Shown here piece after piece: positions 49,245-60,503 of a stretch of 64,000 nt of DNA. The notes under the pieces were generated by a model that searched no databases, had not been told where the DNA came from, and was given only the letters and a program-made list of their open reading frames with translations. Numbering within the stretch: position 1 is the stretch's first letter; each line of letters starts with the position of its first letter. The position numbers and the translations under genes are program-made. The stretch is from Sphagnum compactum (taxonomy: Eukaryota > Bryophyta > Sphagnopsida > Sphagnales), in NCBI GenBank assembly GCA_965153455.1, contig OZ234496.1:11617863-11681862 (forward strand). The letters run 5' to 3'.

Positions 49245-49975
49245 TGGTTGTTTGGAAGGCAATCTATAATGACTATGTGATTGCCTACCCAGACTCACCA
49301 TTTCAGGAGGACACCTTAAAGGACCAGTTGCGAGATGCCTTAAAGGATCTTAAGATCGACACTTCTAATGAAGAAGGGATTAAAAAGGTAGTCCTACAAC
49401 CTAATGAGGTTTTGGCATGACTCAAGCTAGCAATGAACAATTATGCCACAAGGAATGTACTCAAGGGGAAACAAGATTTTATTGATGGGAAAACAAGTGG
49501 CAAATATAGTAGTAGCAAGTCCGAGTTTTCCTAGTTTTCGTAGTTCCACTAAGGCAAATTGTCCTAGCCTAGCCCTTAAGCTAGCTATTCCACCTAGCTC
49601 TTGCATAGGGCCTCTTGAAAGGTCAATGTTTAAACAAGAGATGTTGTAACTCTAATCCAAGAGGCTTGCAACCATGCATCTCACTTCCAAGTGAGCTCAA
49701 AAATTTGTGATGCATTGCTAGCTATAAAGATGGACATCAACCATGCGCATAAAAACAAGGTGAAGATTTCAAACTTAAAAGCAGCTTAGGAGCTAGGAGT
49801 AATTTTAGAAGAGGAATTTAGGGCACAAGTTAGAACTTGCCTAGACATGTACTTAGAAGTCCCTAGCCCATTTGTGGTTTTCAGGATTAGGAAAATGGTC
49901 AAGTCAATAACCTCATATGTGAAGTCCATCTTCCTCTTATGTAAGAAGTTAATGAGTAGGGTGAATGCATGATCA
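49245..49975 (+). pseudogene. Decayed ORF of unknown function
   Basis: Two long runs of protein-like sequence are joined by a poor stretch. The first (49245-49420) reads WKAIYNDYVIAYPDSPFQED, then LKDQLRDALKDLKIDTSNEE, and meets a TGA at 49418. The second (49640-49970) reads LIQEACNHASHFQVSSKICD, then LAIKMDINHAHKNKVKISNL, has one TAG near 49788 and continues EEEFRAQVRTCLDMYLEVPS. Amino-acid use is balanced, unlike the shadow frames nearby. I do not recognise the family; an element-encoded gag-like protein is possible. Confidence 0.4.
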
Positions 49976-50639
49976 AGTGACTCAATATCAGCAGATTTAC
50001 ACTCCCTATAAATCAATATAAGATTCATTAAAATGATTCAAATGGACATGTTTGTTACTTTAAAAAATATTATTATTTTAATATTTGAATAATACATGTT
50101 CAATGACCAACAAACCTTCCCAAATCTCTGTGAAAATTTGTATTTAATGTAGCAAATGTCATTTTTGAATTTGGAAGTCCTAAAAGGAAAACCCACAAAG
50201 TCCATATGAATAATAACCCATTTAGAGCTTTCAAAAAATATGCTTTTGGGACAAAAAATTTGAAAAACAAACAAAAATTGTAACTCACATGGACTTATTA
50301 AAATATGATCAAATTTTAACCATTCAAAAGTTTTTAATTATTAAACAGTTAAGGTTATCAAAAAAAAGATTCCTCATATGAATTTATCATCTTGTATTGC
50401 ATCATATATTGAGTCTCAATAACAAATTTGGAATGTGAATCAATATAAATTTTTCCATTTTGTGAAATTCCAGTTAGATGACAAGTCCATATTTTTTGAC
50501 TTCAAAAGTCCATCACTACTAACAAATGAGTTTTTTATCAATAAATAACCACACAATTCTTTTCACAGTGAAGTTGTTAGTCAAAATCCAAATCCCAATT
50601 AGTAAATTTAAGGATATATTAATCACCATATGCATTTGA
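49976..50639. other. Gene-free A+T-rich DNA
   Basis: No structure or coding signal is recognised. Confidence 0.45.
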
Positions 50640-51300
50640 ATAAAAGGTACCTAGGAAAAAACATTGTTTTGTCACAAAAGTGAGCCACTCGATTGTGCAT
50701 CTACCCAGTAGGGTTCCATATTTTAAGAGGTGTGAATATCTTGATTTTGTGGTATCAAACCTCTTCATGAGCCTTCTCCATTTTCTTTTTAGCCCTCCAA
50801 TACCCCATTACACCTACACCCTATAACCAACATGCATCTTGTTGTATGCATGCACTACATCCATGTCTTCATTGGGAGCTATCTCCTGTCTCCCAATCCT
50901 CCACATTATGAACATTTCTTCTCCCATATACCCTGGATCCCCAAGTAGGAACTCAAAGTACTCATTGTCATGGATGAAATATTGTCACCATTTTCGATAG
51001 ATGCTAGAATTTCGAAGAATGCTCACATCATGGTAAGATATTGGATAGCCAGAATCTATGTAAATAAACAAGCCTCTATGATCAAGAATAATTGTGTTAT
51101 TCACAGAATAGATTTTTTTTGCGGCCATGAACCAAGTTTGGTGACTTGAATCCCACCAAGGTTTCCAGATCTTAACTAGGGTCCCATCAATGAACCCAAT
51201 GCATCTTGGCAACTCTTGCAAATAAGACCCCAGTGTAGCTTTTTCTTGGGTTATAGGCCAACTGATCTCATCCACAAGTGAAAAGTTAATGCAAGATGAA
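50640..51300 (-). pseudogene. PIF/Harbinger transposase relic (HARBI1-like, DDE_Tnp_4)
   Basis: The minus-strand frame from 51275 reads DEISWPIT, LPRCIGFIDGTLVKI (first acidic residue), WFMAAKKIYSVNNT and ILDHRGLFIYIDSGYP, with SYHDVSILRNSSIY after it (second acidic residue). A TGA at about 50986 ends it. The same frame goes on with YFEFLLGDPGYMGEEMF (third acidic residue, about 50950-50900) and IGRQEIAPNEDMDVVHAYNK. Stops return at about 50820. This covers most of the catalytic domain; the N-terminal part and the second (Myb-like) protein of such elements were not found. The family call is firm. Confidence 0.85.
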
Positions 51301-51720
51301 ATGAAAAAAAATCATCACGTGTTGAACTTTTAGCCCAGTTCCACGTGAAATAGTCATATTTGGTGACATTGTCATGTTTGAGGAAGAATGTGGATACCAT
51401 TCTGCCCAAGGTTTCTGCTCAAAAGAATTCCTGCGAATGTGGCCACCAAGCTGTTTTCAGCTTTACAACCTACCTACAAGAACTAGGGACATTGGCTTCA
51501 TTTCCTGGCCATCTTGTGAGTTCAAACTCAACTTGTCATGCCACACTTTATGCACATTACATATTGTTAGCATAGTGATAACATATGCTCAGTTGACCAT
51601 ACATGATGAATAGCTCACCTTGTTGTTTCATATGAGAAAACATGTAATAAGTAGTGTGCCTGCAACCATGTTACGATTATGCAATGCTGCCTTGATTATA
51701 TAGTCCATTGGTTTTGTTTA
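51301..51720. other. Gene-free stretch upstream of the Harbinger relic
   Basis: The N-terminal part of the transposase would be expected here on minus, but I find no convincing match. Confidence 0.4.
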
Positions 51721-51721
51721 G

Positions 51722-52012
51722 GGCAGTTCATGGCGAAAGGAATTAGCAGGGAAAATTCAATATTGTGTTATCCAAGCACTAGTGGAGGAATTGAAAGTGA
51801 AGGATGATAGTATGGGCTATCAGCCCCCTCACATGCCAACATCAAAAGACACTCCGCCTAGACATGAGGTGATTGTTCATAGTTCCACAACAATAGAAGC
51901 CACCTTGCATACTGATTGCATGAAGCCCCAACAAGAGGTTCCCCACCATCTAACAGGACTTTCTTTCCTTCGCACACCTATTACTCCACTTGTTGCAATT
52001 AATACAGATTAG
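51722..52012 (+). CDS. Unrecognised short open frame
   Basis: The frame is open from about 51722 (WRKELAGKIQYCVIQALVEE) through the ATG at 51782 to a stop at 52012. It is Pro- and Thr-rich with no known motif. After the stop the DNA still reads as Lys/Arg-rich sequence (FKWKRKRQRPTPIAPNKKPK), so a longer ancestral frame is possible. It could belong to the neighbouring Harbinger element. Low confidence. Confidence 0.2.
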   Translation, partial: GSSWRKELAGKIQYCVIQALVEELKVKDDSMGYQPPHMPTSKDTPPRHEVIVHSSTTIEATLHTDCMKPQQEVPHHLTGLSFLRTPITPLVAINTD

Positions 52013-53579
52013 TCCACAATTGATGGTGAGGGAAAGGTTGCCTTTAAATGGAAAAGAAAGAGACAACGACCCACTCCCATTGCCCCCAACAAAAAACCCA
52101 AACCTCCTTTATCCATGAAATTGAGATGTAATGGCCTGAACAAGTAGCATAAATCAAACATAAACACACTTTAGGAGATTTGTTACATGCAAGTTGTTTA
52201 GTTATAAAACCTTGTACTTTGTAACATATGTACAACTTTGTACATTGGTTAAATTTTGTAACATATATGGTTCACTCTGTAAATTATTTCATTCAGTAAT
52301 TAACAATGATGGATTGGAACATTGCTTGATTTGTGAACCTTCACATAACATAAATTTTTGTATATATTCATAATGCCATTTTCTTACTTACCCCAAATCT
52401 TGCTTTGTTCCAAACATATGATTTCTATTATATCAGCTAGAGTACTTTTAGTCCATGAGCTCTGATCATATTTCTAGAACTACTGGCCCATGTTACTTCC
52501 ATATTACAAAGAAGAGGTTGTTGGTTTTTCATGAAGATTCCTACAGTTCCAATAGTAGCCTCTTCCACAGGCTTATGTTGCCTTCCATTATGAATAGGAA
52601 ACTTTTGGTTTTCCACAAATATTCCTACAATTCTAGCAACAACCTCTTCCACAAGCTTGAAGATGTAACCTAGGTAAACACTTCGATTTGCCTTTTGCTT
52701 TGCACCTTTCCCCAAGCTTGAAGTCCATAATTTAGTTTCACACAAGTGTGTTGCAATTTTGGGGGATTTCATTTATAACACCATTCAATATAATAAATTA
52801 GATATGTTCTTTTACTATGCACAAGCCTTGTTTCATATTCCCAGACTAAATTTGCAGGAGAATCTCAATTAAACAAAAGCTGGGTTGTTGGCTCTTTGCC
52901 TTTCAAGGAAGAAAAACCTACAAGGCAAAGTTGTGCTTTTAGGTTCCACATTATTAGGAATGTTTCCCAACTATTATTTGTGAACAGTTCATGCAAACTC
53001 CATGGATTAACATTTTTTATTTAAACTATTGTTGGTCTCATGGGGTGGAGCCATTCATATGTGATCTGGTTCACTTATAAGTTGTGGTGTTTTACTCGGC
53101 ACAAAACTGTAAATTTACAATGCCCAAGTTTGACATCATGAAGCACTTTGGGTGTCTTGGAAGCAGAGTGAACCAACACCTATAGTTTCATGAAACAATT
53201 TCTATTGGTTTCTAGTTCCCTAACGAATAGCTCTTTATGGTAAAACAACTATTTGTGTTGAAACAACTTTCTATGGCAAAACCAGCTCTCTTTCCCATGT
53301 ATAATCCACTTGCCTAGTTGCTAGTCGCCTATTTTGCTACGTATCTACCTACATATAAAAAACCCACTGCTTACAAAACGGATTATGAAGGTGAAATTGG
53401 ATATAATTTCACTTGAAGTTCATTCATAACAGAGCATTTAGCTCAATTCAATCTCAACAAATAGCATTGTCCTACTAACATGTACACTATTCTAAAAAAT
53501 CCCTTCACCGTTTCAAACTCCAACCACTAGAGTCCAAGTTGCACTTGAACCTAGCAACACTGTTAGGAGGTATCAACCC
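52013..53579. other. Mostly gene-free, with one dispersed repeat
   Basis: Only the repeat at 52455-52690 is recognisable. The C-terminal zinc-finger part of the MULE transposase would be expected near 53500-52900 on minus, and I do not see it. Confidence 0.4.
52455..52690 (-). repeat. Dispersed repeat, copy 1 (partner 59200-59345, opposite strand)
   Basis: The minus strand contains CTTGTGGAAGAG, GTAGGAATATTTGTGGAAAA, CCAAAAGTTTCCTATTC, then a second partial unit with GTAGGAATCTTCATG and ACATGGGCCAGTAGTTCTAG. The plus strand at 59200-59345 has the same words in the same order. Copy 1 therefore holds two tandem units of about 70-80 bp. The frame across it (112 codons) is a by-product. Confidence 0.65.
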
Positions 53580-54132
53580 ATGGTCAAGCTTGTGACACAC
53601 GAGTCAAGTATCATCCTAGCTTTGAGGACTACACTAATCACAAAATGTTCCTGTTTTCTGTTAGCACAAAGCCATTGCTTTTCCTTAATGCAATATACTA
53701 GCAATGAAATAAAACATCACCAACTAAGGCATGTACCCAATCAACCCGCCTCCCATGAAATCTTCCTTTTGATGAATGTAGAGTGGCCTTCATATTTGCA
53801 TGATAATATTTAGTTATTACATTTATGTCAAGCATAAGGAAGGTTCTAGTTACCTACCACCCACATTTCTGTTTTGGGCAACCATTCTGATTTCACATAC
53901 CTCCAAAATGCTTCAACAACTGGCAACTTGCTTGCCACTCTTTCCACCTCACTTTTCGCCAATGCGTCTGTCTTGGTCCTCTGGGCAATTGGTGTTTTGC
54001 ATGATCTCTCCCAAGGATCTTAATGCAGTTGTGCAAGTAGCTACATCTTTGATTTTGATGCAAGTTTGCTTCAACCATGCTCAACAAACATGCCATAAAC
54101 ACAAAAATACTTTTGTGCTAGGCCACATTGTC

Positions 54133-54830
54133 CTATGTGGAATGCAATCAAAATGACTCAATACCAACATTCCCAACACATAGCCAACAACACAATTTTG
54201 GTCATAACAACATCCAACGACACAACAATGAAATCCATGATATTTAATGATACAGTAACAAGAACCTATAGCATAGACATATGTCCAGTAGCATGAACCC
54301 ATAAGACATGGATCCTCCAACATGAACTTCGCAAGTACCATACATCCACAACACATAAATTCACATGTTTAATATTCCGCAACATATGACCTTGCTCGTA
54401 ATAGGCATTCACAACACATAACCTCACTCGGACTAGGCATCCAAAATGCATAACTACCATCTAACATGCATCCACAACACATAACTTCACTCGTGACTGG
54501 CAGTCACAACACATAATTTCACTTGAAACAAAGATCCACAACACATAACATCACTTATAACAAACATCCATAACACATAAACATTTGCTCATGATAGGCA
54601 TTGAAAACACATAACTTGGCTGCACATGACATAATTTGGCATTACAAGCAACAACACCCTGTAATATGTCCACTTACAGAAACCAATAACACATAACTTG
54701 ACTACAAACAAGATTCCAAAACACATAGCGCTCCCAATACATAACTTGGCAACATGAACCTATAATAGAAAATGTGGCTAGTAACCAACAAGCACCCATA
54801 GTACATAAATATAGGTGGTGAGGAATTCAC
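54133..54830 (-). repeat. MULE intron filled by a ~33-bp minisatellite
   Basis: The donor (CTTAG|GTGAAT) and acceptor (CACATAG|GACAATG) join as AG+G, restoring an Arg codon in NSL-R-TMWPSTKVF. The 698-bp intron is mostly diverged copies of CACAACACATAACTTCACTC about every 32-36 bp, clearest at 54350-54630. Confidence 0.75.
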
Positions 54831-55124
54831 CTAAGGCTATTTATCTCTACCCTCACATCATCCACAATGAAGGCATTTGGATGCCAATTGCTCTTGACCA
54901 TCAACAAGCTTTTGTTTAGTGCATCCATCCATGAAGCTAGGTCACATTATTTGTAACTTGATGTGATGATGTATGCCATAAGGACCCCGTTATACGATTC
55001 ATTGAACACCATCATCATGTACAATGGAAATTACAACAACAATGTGCTATGGTTTACTTTAGGTGGCTGGTTATTACAAAGTCAGCACACAAATTATTCA
55101 CGTTCAATACCCCACCATAGTTAC

Positions 55125-55198
55125 ATACCTTTTTCTTGTTTGTTCCGAAAGTGGCATCAATATACCTTTTTCTTGTTTGTTCCGAAAGTGGCATCAAT
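55125..55198. repeat. Perfect 37-bp tandem duplication in the MULE catalytic motif
   Basis: Units 55125-55161 and 55162-55198 are identical. They lie on the conserved DATFGTN segment of the transposase and shift its frame, since 37 is not a multiple of three. Confidence 0.9.
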
Positions 55199-56606
55199 GG
55201 AAACACCACTTTCATGACCACATTGTAACATCATTTCCCTTTGCCATTTCGTTTGTATCCAAATAGTGAAAGGCATGTTATTGCTTTGAAGGCTGCCTTC
55301 AACCTGAAAACCACTCTCTTGATAGAAGAAGACCTTGTCTTTGTTTTTAATCACCCACATTCACACACTTTGTGCATCATTCTTGTGTTTCTTGTATGTC
55401 TCTTTTGTTAACTTACCTACCATGTTTCGAATATCTTATTCACTCAAGAACAAGTTTCGCAACAGTTCAGCCCTATTTTCCATCATATCCTTCACCCGAG
55501 CTTTGTGTTTATTCATCACTTGATAGATAGATAGGCCCAATCAAAGGTGCTTTAACACAAATGTTTGAGTCTCCTTTGATACATGCAAAGAGAATGCTGA
55601 CCTTAACCCAAATTTCACAATTCTATGGACAATAAATCTAATTTTGTTGACATGATGGAATGTGGCGTAACAAATTTCGCCAATAGTTGGGTGTTGGTAA
55701 AATTGTTTCGAAATGAACAAACAACAACAACCCTTCTTATGGTCGTCACCTTGGCTTTTCATCAAAACCCGACGAGCCTTGTTCCCTTCATTAATTGCTT
55801 CTTGGTTGTTTTATTCTTTTCTTTCGAATTGCGCATTCTTATGTTTGGCATGGAACCATGCATATTCTTAGTACAATCAACCAGGCCATACTCACAATTA
55901 TACCTAAAACATGTTATCAAAATTGGTAGTTGCTTAAAACAGGAACATGTGAAAGTCGATTGTTATAACCTAATACAATTGACAAGATCCCTCATTCATG
56001 TTCCATGTTTCAAAAGAAAACCTCGTCACTCAAGAATCATGGTATTTACCTCTTGCTTTCTCAATACTTGTTAGGTTTAGGGTGTTTCAAGACTAAGTTC
56101 ATAGTGGTCTTTTTTGATGATCCTACATTAATTGCACATCTCCCCTGTTTTCTTCTTTGGCCAAAAAAATTGGAACCTTGACCCTTGGAACATGAGCCAC
56201 ATATAACCTCTTCCATATGGTATATGTTTCTATATCATGCTTAGGTGTTCATCGCAATTCAACCCGCCAACACAGATCCCTGAAAGTAAAAGGAATTAGG
56301 GGTGGTTGTTGTACATAGCCCATGATGGTTTCCATTGCCAGAATGTCATGGCTTTTGTGTGCATTGCTACAAGCTCCCACTTTCGGCACTACACCACACC
56401 CTACTTTGTCCACCCCTACCTCCTCCATCCAAAATGCACCTTTTGATCCTTCAAAAAACAAAAAACCATATCAATTCTGACAATGCACTATTGTTGGTAC
56501 TAGACACTGCGGAAAGAAACCTAACAAACCATATGAACTAATGTTGCCACAATCTAAACCCATACAATGGTGCACTTACCAAGATCGTAGAAACAAACTT
56601 TCAATT

Positions 56607-56815
56607 GTAAACCAAGTAGGCACACGATCTAGATTCCAACTTCTTGCTAGTTCAAAGGTACTATAGCCCCATAGCTTAAATTAATCCCACTTCTAAAACT
56701 GATTTGTAATTGTGTGCCAAGTAGGCACCCACTCTAGATGCCAGCTTGGTGACAGTTGAAAGGTACTTTAGACCTAGTGCAAACATTAGTCCCACTTCCT
56801 CAACTGACATCCAAC
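56607..56815. repeat. Tandem repeat, two copies of ~107 bp
   Basis: CCAAGTAGGCACACGATCTA (from about 56611) is repeated as CCAAGTAGGCACCCACTCTA (from about 56718). Shared words that follow are AAAGGTACT, ATTA-TCCCACTTC and AACTGA. Confidence 0.7.
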
Positions 56816-57412
56816 AAGCAACATTCTTCCCATTTCAGCTTGATTCTTGCAACGTTTTGGAATATTAACTTGTAACAAGCGATTTGTAACATGCGATTAT
56901 GTCTTGCTTGTGCTCTAGCTTGCCACATTTTACACCAACCATGTTTTGGAAAATGGGTATATAGGCCATTGTAACCTGGTCTCAACGTGTGTAGGAAGGC
57001 ACAAAATTTAGGACCAGCGTTATTTTTTACGATTTGCAATGTAGCCAAGTTGGTGGGATCATCCAAAAGATAATTTAGCCAAATCTAGTTACCAACTAGA
57101 TATGAAAGTAGAATAAACCAAAATCCTTCCTTTTTTTTGGCTACCTAGTATTTATGATAAAAATCTAATAATTTGGAATATTTTTCCCTCAAAATTTGGT
57201 GAATTAGTGGCATTATTTTGTGAAAATTTCTTTGAAAGGTCGAAATCTTGGTTTTTGGTCAAAATTTGGCAAAAATTCACCATTGAAAAACCTTGAATGG
57301 GACATAAAGGTTCTCCTTCTAATTAAGGTTTGGAATGGGAAAACGCCAATTTCCTTCATTTAGTGATATAGTGTAAGTTCTATGTGACATTGTAACTTAC
57401 ATTCACACTTGC
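56816..57412. other. Gene-free stretch
   Basis: A minus frame at 57066-56800 is open for 88 codons, but I do not recognise it and it overlaps the tandem repeat end. Confidence 0.35.
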
Positions 57413-57822
57413 GTGCAACACTTGAAACACTCTTCTTATATGGATCCTATTACAGGTGGGCATCTCTTTCAGAAAGAGGTGGATTTCATTAACGATCATG
57501 TTTGGAAAATTGTCAAGCACATAAGTGATTCACTAAAGGCCGAAGATGATGATTTTCCTAATGATCTTTTTTGCACTCCTAGTAGTCCTTCGAACCCATT
57601 TCTGCAAAGTTGGAAGAACATTTGGTTATTCATCATGGTAGGAGGCATTCATGCATTTTGTTGGACAAACATTTGCAAATTTGTGATCAAGTTTTGTATC
57701 CTCAACCTAGTTGGCCACGTCGTCCACCTCGAGTGATTTTGAAGTATGTGGAAAAAAACCAAGCTAGGCTATCACAGATGCATATTTCATCTGCTGCTGG
57801 ATCTTCGAGTGTAGCAATGTAG
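57413..57822 (+). pseudogene. Unrecognised frameshifted ORF
   Basis: The first frame (57413-57605) gives DPITGGHLFQKEVDFINDHV, then KHISDSLKAEDDDFPNDLF. After a shift near 57605 the second frame gives KLEEHLVIHHGRRHSCILLD, then KHLQICDQVLYPQPSWPRRP, and stops at 57822. The change of frame in mid-sequence suggests one decayed gene, perhaps encoded by a transposon. No function is assigned. Confidence 0.3.
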
Positions 57823-58811
57823 CCAGCTGAAGTAGGCACATCTACCACCACTAATGTGTTAACTACACCAAATGTGTCATCATTTGTGTAGGTTTTCACT
57901 CCCACAACATATTCCTTCACTTCACATGTTTTCTTACATTAATGATGTTATAGTCATTAGGCAGTTCGTCTCCACGAAGCAAATGAAATACTAGTAATTT
58001 TAATGTTATTTTACATATTCCATGAGGTGAAGGCATGGCTACCATGGCCCTACTTCTAGTCTTAAGGCACCCCTTGGAGGTGGAAGACATTGTTGAATGG
58101 GGAGCTTGGGTTGGGCAGCATATGTGTTAATAGTTAACACAAGTGTTCTAAGATGAATTCAACAAAACAAGATTCCCTTGTGGAACAATAGGGAAGTTGT
58201 GTTGATTTTTATTTTTATAATGAAAACAAACTACAAAAGTGTGGCCTATCCTGCCTTGAGTCTATCAGAATTTGAAGCAAGAGTTGTAAGAAAAGTTACG
58301 ACGAGGACAACTAGCTTGTGGCAGCCCAATGTTCATAACGACGTTGTTTTTTTTGCATTGTTGATGATGTTGTAGTCATTAGTGTTTGATTGCATGTTTG
58401 TTTTATTACTTCATGTCATTAGGGTTTGAACAAATCGACTTGATTGCTTTTGCAGGTTGGCATTCATCATTCTTACTACCCAACAAGCTACTCCAGTTCT
58501 CCAAATAACTAGACCTCGATCAACATTAAGGTATGTAGAACAAAATTCTAATATGTGTTTCCTATCTATAACTTGGCCCTATGACATGGTCCTGTAGGTG
58601 CTAATTACTATTGGTTTTTTGTATTCTTCTTTCATCTTTGCACACATGGGCGTTGGTTGTTTCAAGCATGTTGCCTAATGGTCATTGTAGACCACTCAAT
58701 GGAACAATTACCCACCGGAAGGAAAAAATCGAACCCACTCCAAAAGGACCCAAGGGGCTTGAATGTTGCAGTCATAACATCCTTGCAGAATAACGAACCA
58801 AGGATAGGTGC

Positions 58812-58920
58812 ATAGCAAGCAAGAATGATTATAGATCATTTTTTGACATGCATGGTAGGCAAGAATGACTACATATCGGTTTTTGACATGCATGGCAAGC
58901 AAGGATGACTATAGGTCATA
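58812..58920. repeat. Tandem repeat, about 2.5 copies of ~47 bp
   Basis: The unit is AGCAAGAATGATTATAGATC followed by TTTTTGACATGCATGG. It occurs from about 58818 and about 58858, and a partial copy runs from about 58898 to 58920. Confidence 0.65.
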
Positions 58921-59199
58921 AGTTATACATTTTAGAAGCTAAATTTTGGGAAGGTAGTGGAATGGACAATTTGCCCCAACCATGTTTGGAAAAGCTTTGT
59001 AGGACAGTTGACTTCACCTATTTAAAATTTGGGAATATAAGTATGCAATGTATATGATGTACATATTGGACCTACTATTTGTTATAGAAAACCTTCACAA
59101 ACATAACAATGTTTGTACCATGTAACATTTATGCAATGTGTTATAACATGGCAAACATTTGCCTTTGCCTTGAAACAGAACAAGGTCATTCCTTTGGCA

Positions 59200-59345
59200 C
59201 AAACTTGTGGAAACTATAGGAATCTTTGTGGAAAACCAATAACTTCCTATTCGTAACATGGAAGCAACATGGGTTAATGGTTCTAGAAATATGGTTAGAA
59301 CTCTTGGAATCTTTATGGAACTATAGGATTATCTATGGATAGTAT
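59200..59345 (+). repeat. Dispersed repeat, copy 2 (partner 52455-52690)
   Basis: AACTTGTGGAAACTATAGGA, then TCTTTGTGGAAAACCAATAA, then GGAAGCAACATGGG and GGTTCTAGAAATATGGTTAG match the minus strand of copy 1. By eye the shared part is more than four-fifths identical. Confidence 0.65.
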
Positions 59346-60359
59346 CATGTGTAAGCACAACCACCAATGTCTTCCATGCACATTCACCCAATCATTCGCC
59401 TTGTATATGGCCACAGAACTTCCCTCGTCTTGTATAAGTTAATTGGTTGATGTTGCAGTTGCATATCCATCTCTGTCAACTTAAAGTAAAGAAACAATAT
59501 ATGTTAGATAATGTTCCAAGAATTGGTGAGCCATAAACATTTGTTGTTGACATGAAGAAGTTTACTTGAAAAGGCAAAGATAGGCATGGCCTTGAGAAGG
59601 AGAGAGTTCCTAAGTATATCTAGTTGTATATGGTGATGTTGAACTGTGTATTCTATTGTTGTAGGCCTAATCTTCAATGTTTGGACTTACAAGGATGTTT
59701 TTGTTAATGGTTTTGAAGTTTCCCTTAATGCTTGTCAAAGCTTTCATATCTCAATGAAGGTGCGGTCTCCTTTCTGATCTTTGTACCAATATAACTTTGT
59801 AGGAGAGTGGTCAACCAACATTCTGTCTCACCCATTTCGAGTATGATAGATTTTAGGGATGTTGTGTACGATGTTATATCTTTATGACATGTAGTTTTCT
59901 TCAAGTGGTGATCATAACTTGGTAGTGATTCCCATCATTTATGCAATCATATGTCAATCTTAGATTCCAGCAATTTTAGGGAAGATTCAGGCAGCTGATT
60001 TGCTAGCTTGCTAGGGTTGAGAAAGTATCCACTTTTGAAAGAAAAGGTATATGGATGCTTGACACTGGCAAGGGTGAAAGAGGGGCACTCAACTTTCATG
60101 TTGCATGTTGCAACATGTTACATGAATCAAAACACTAGTTGTTGTTGGATATTGTATTAAAGGTTGAATAGAAATTGACATCACATGTGATGGATTTAGC
60201 TTATGTTGCATGACCATAGTTATTGTACAAACAACAAACAACACATTCACCTTAAATGGAGACTGGGGTGATGATGAAAAATATTATATCTCAGTCATAA
60301 CCCACAAAATGCATTGAGTTTCAACCTCTAGATTCTAAATTTCAAACAAATCACTTTAC

Positions 60360-60503
60360 CTTTTCAAGGGTATCTTCAATTGCTTCATCATTCAACTTTT
60401 CGCCCTTTTTCAACAAATTGTCACAAAATGTGGCAAAAAGTTTTGCACTTGTGCTTCTTGCAACACATTTGTTGCAAAACACCTTAAAAGCTTCCTTCAA
60501 TGC
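60360..60503 (-). pseudogene. Isolated cullin-1-like exon (ALKEAF...LEK)
   Basis: Cullin-1 is the scaffold of SCF ubiquitin ligases. This 48-codon segment reads [20 protein letters not shown], then [14 protein letters not shown] and [14 protein letters not shown], very close to the plant CUL1 segment ALKEAFEVFCNKGVAG and onward. It is about two residues shorter before EKL. It ends at a good donor (AAG|GTAAAG). The expected phase-0 acceptor would have to be CAA|GCA instead of CAG|GCA, so the 3' splice site appears destroyed. No other cullin exon lies on this strand nearby. The preceding exon of the gene is found on the opposite strand at 63563-63649. Confidence 0.85.

Larger units (their letters stand above)
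53590..56470 (-). pseudogene. Mutator-like element (MULE) transposase relic, two exons
   Basis: Minus-strand order: PFTFRDLCWRVELR and VWKRLY-like text (56300-56190), KGCCCLFISKQFYQHPTIGE (55740-55680), SIYQVMNKHKARVKDMMENR (55535-55475), WVIKNKDKVFFYQE (55360-55320), SIDATFGTNKKK (55190-55165, first catalytic Asp), and WMDALNKSLLMVKSNWHPNA followed by FIVDDVRVEINSL (54920-54835, second Asp). After an intron (54830-54133) come TKVFLCLWHV and AWLKQTCIKIKDVATC (54115-54045), then MKATLHSSKGRFHGRRVDWV (53780-53720). This is the plant FAR1/MULE transposase order. It has at least five stops, a 37-bp frame-shifting duplication at 55125-55198, and no visible SWIM zinc finger. Terminal inverted repeats were not found. 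Confidence 0.88.
57823..60359. other. Gene-free stretch with two small repeats
   Basis: It contains the ~47-bp repeats at 58812-58920 and the dispersed repeat copy at 59200-59345. I see no protein-like frame and no other cullin exon on either strand. Confidence 0.4.

Noticed and set aside
54350-54630. CRISPR-like spacing of CACAACACATAAC words
   Set aside because: The intervals are themselves diverged repeat sequence and lie in an intron of a MULE transposase.
56800-57066. 88-codon minus frame near the MULE N-terminus
   Set aside because: It does not match the expected MULE N-terminal text and has no motif; kept only as a note.
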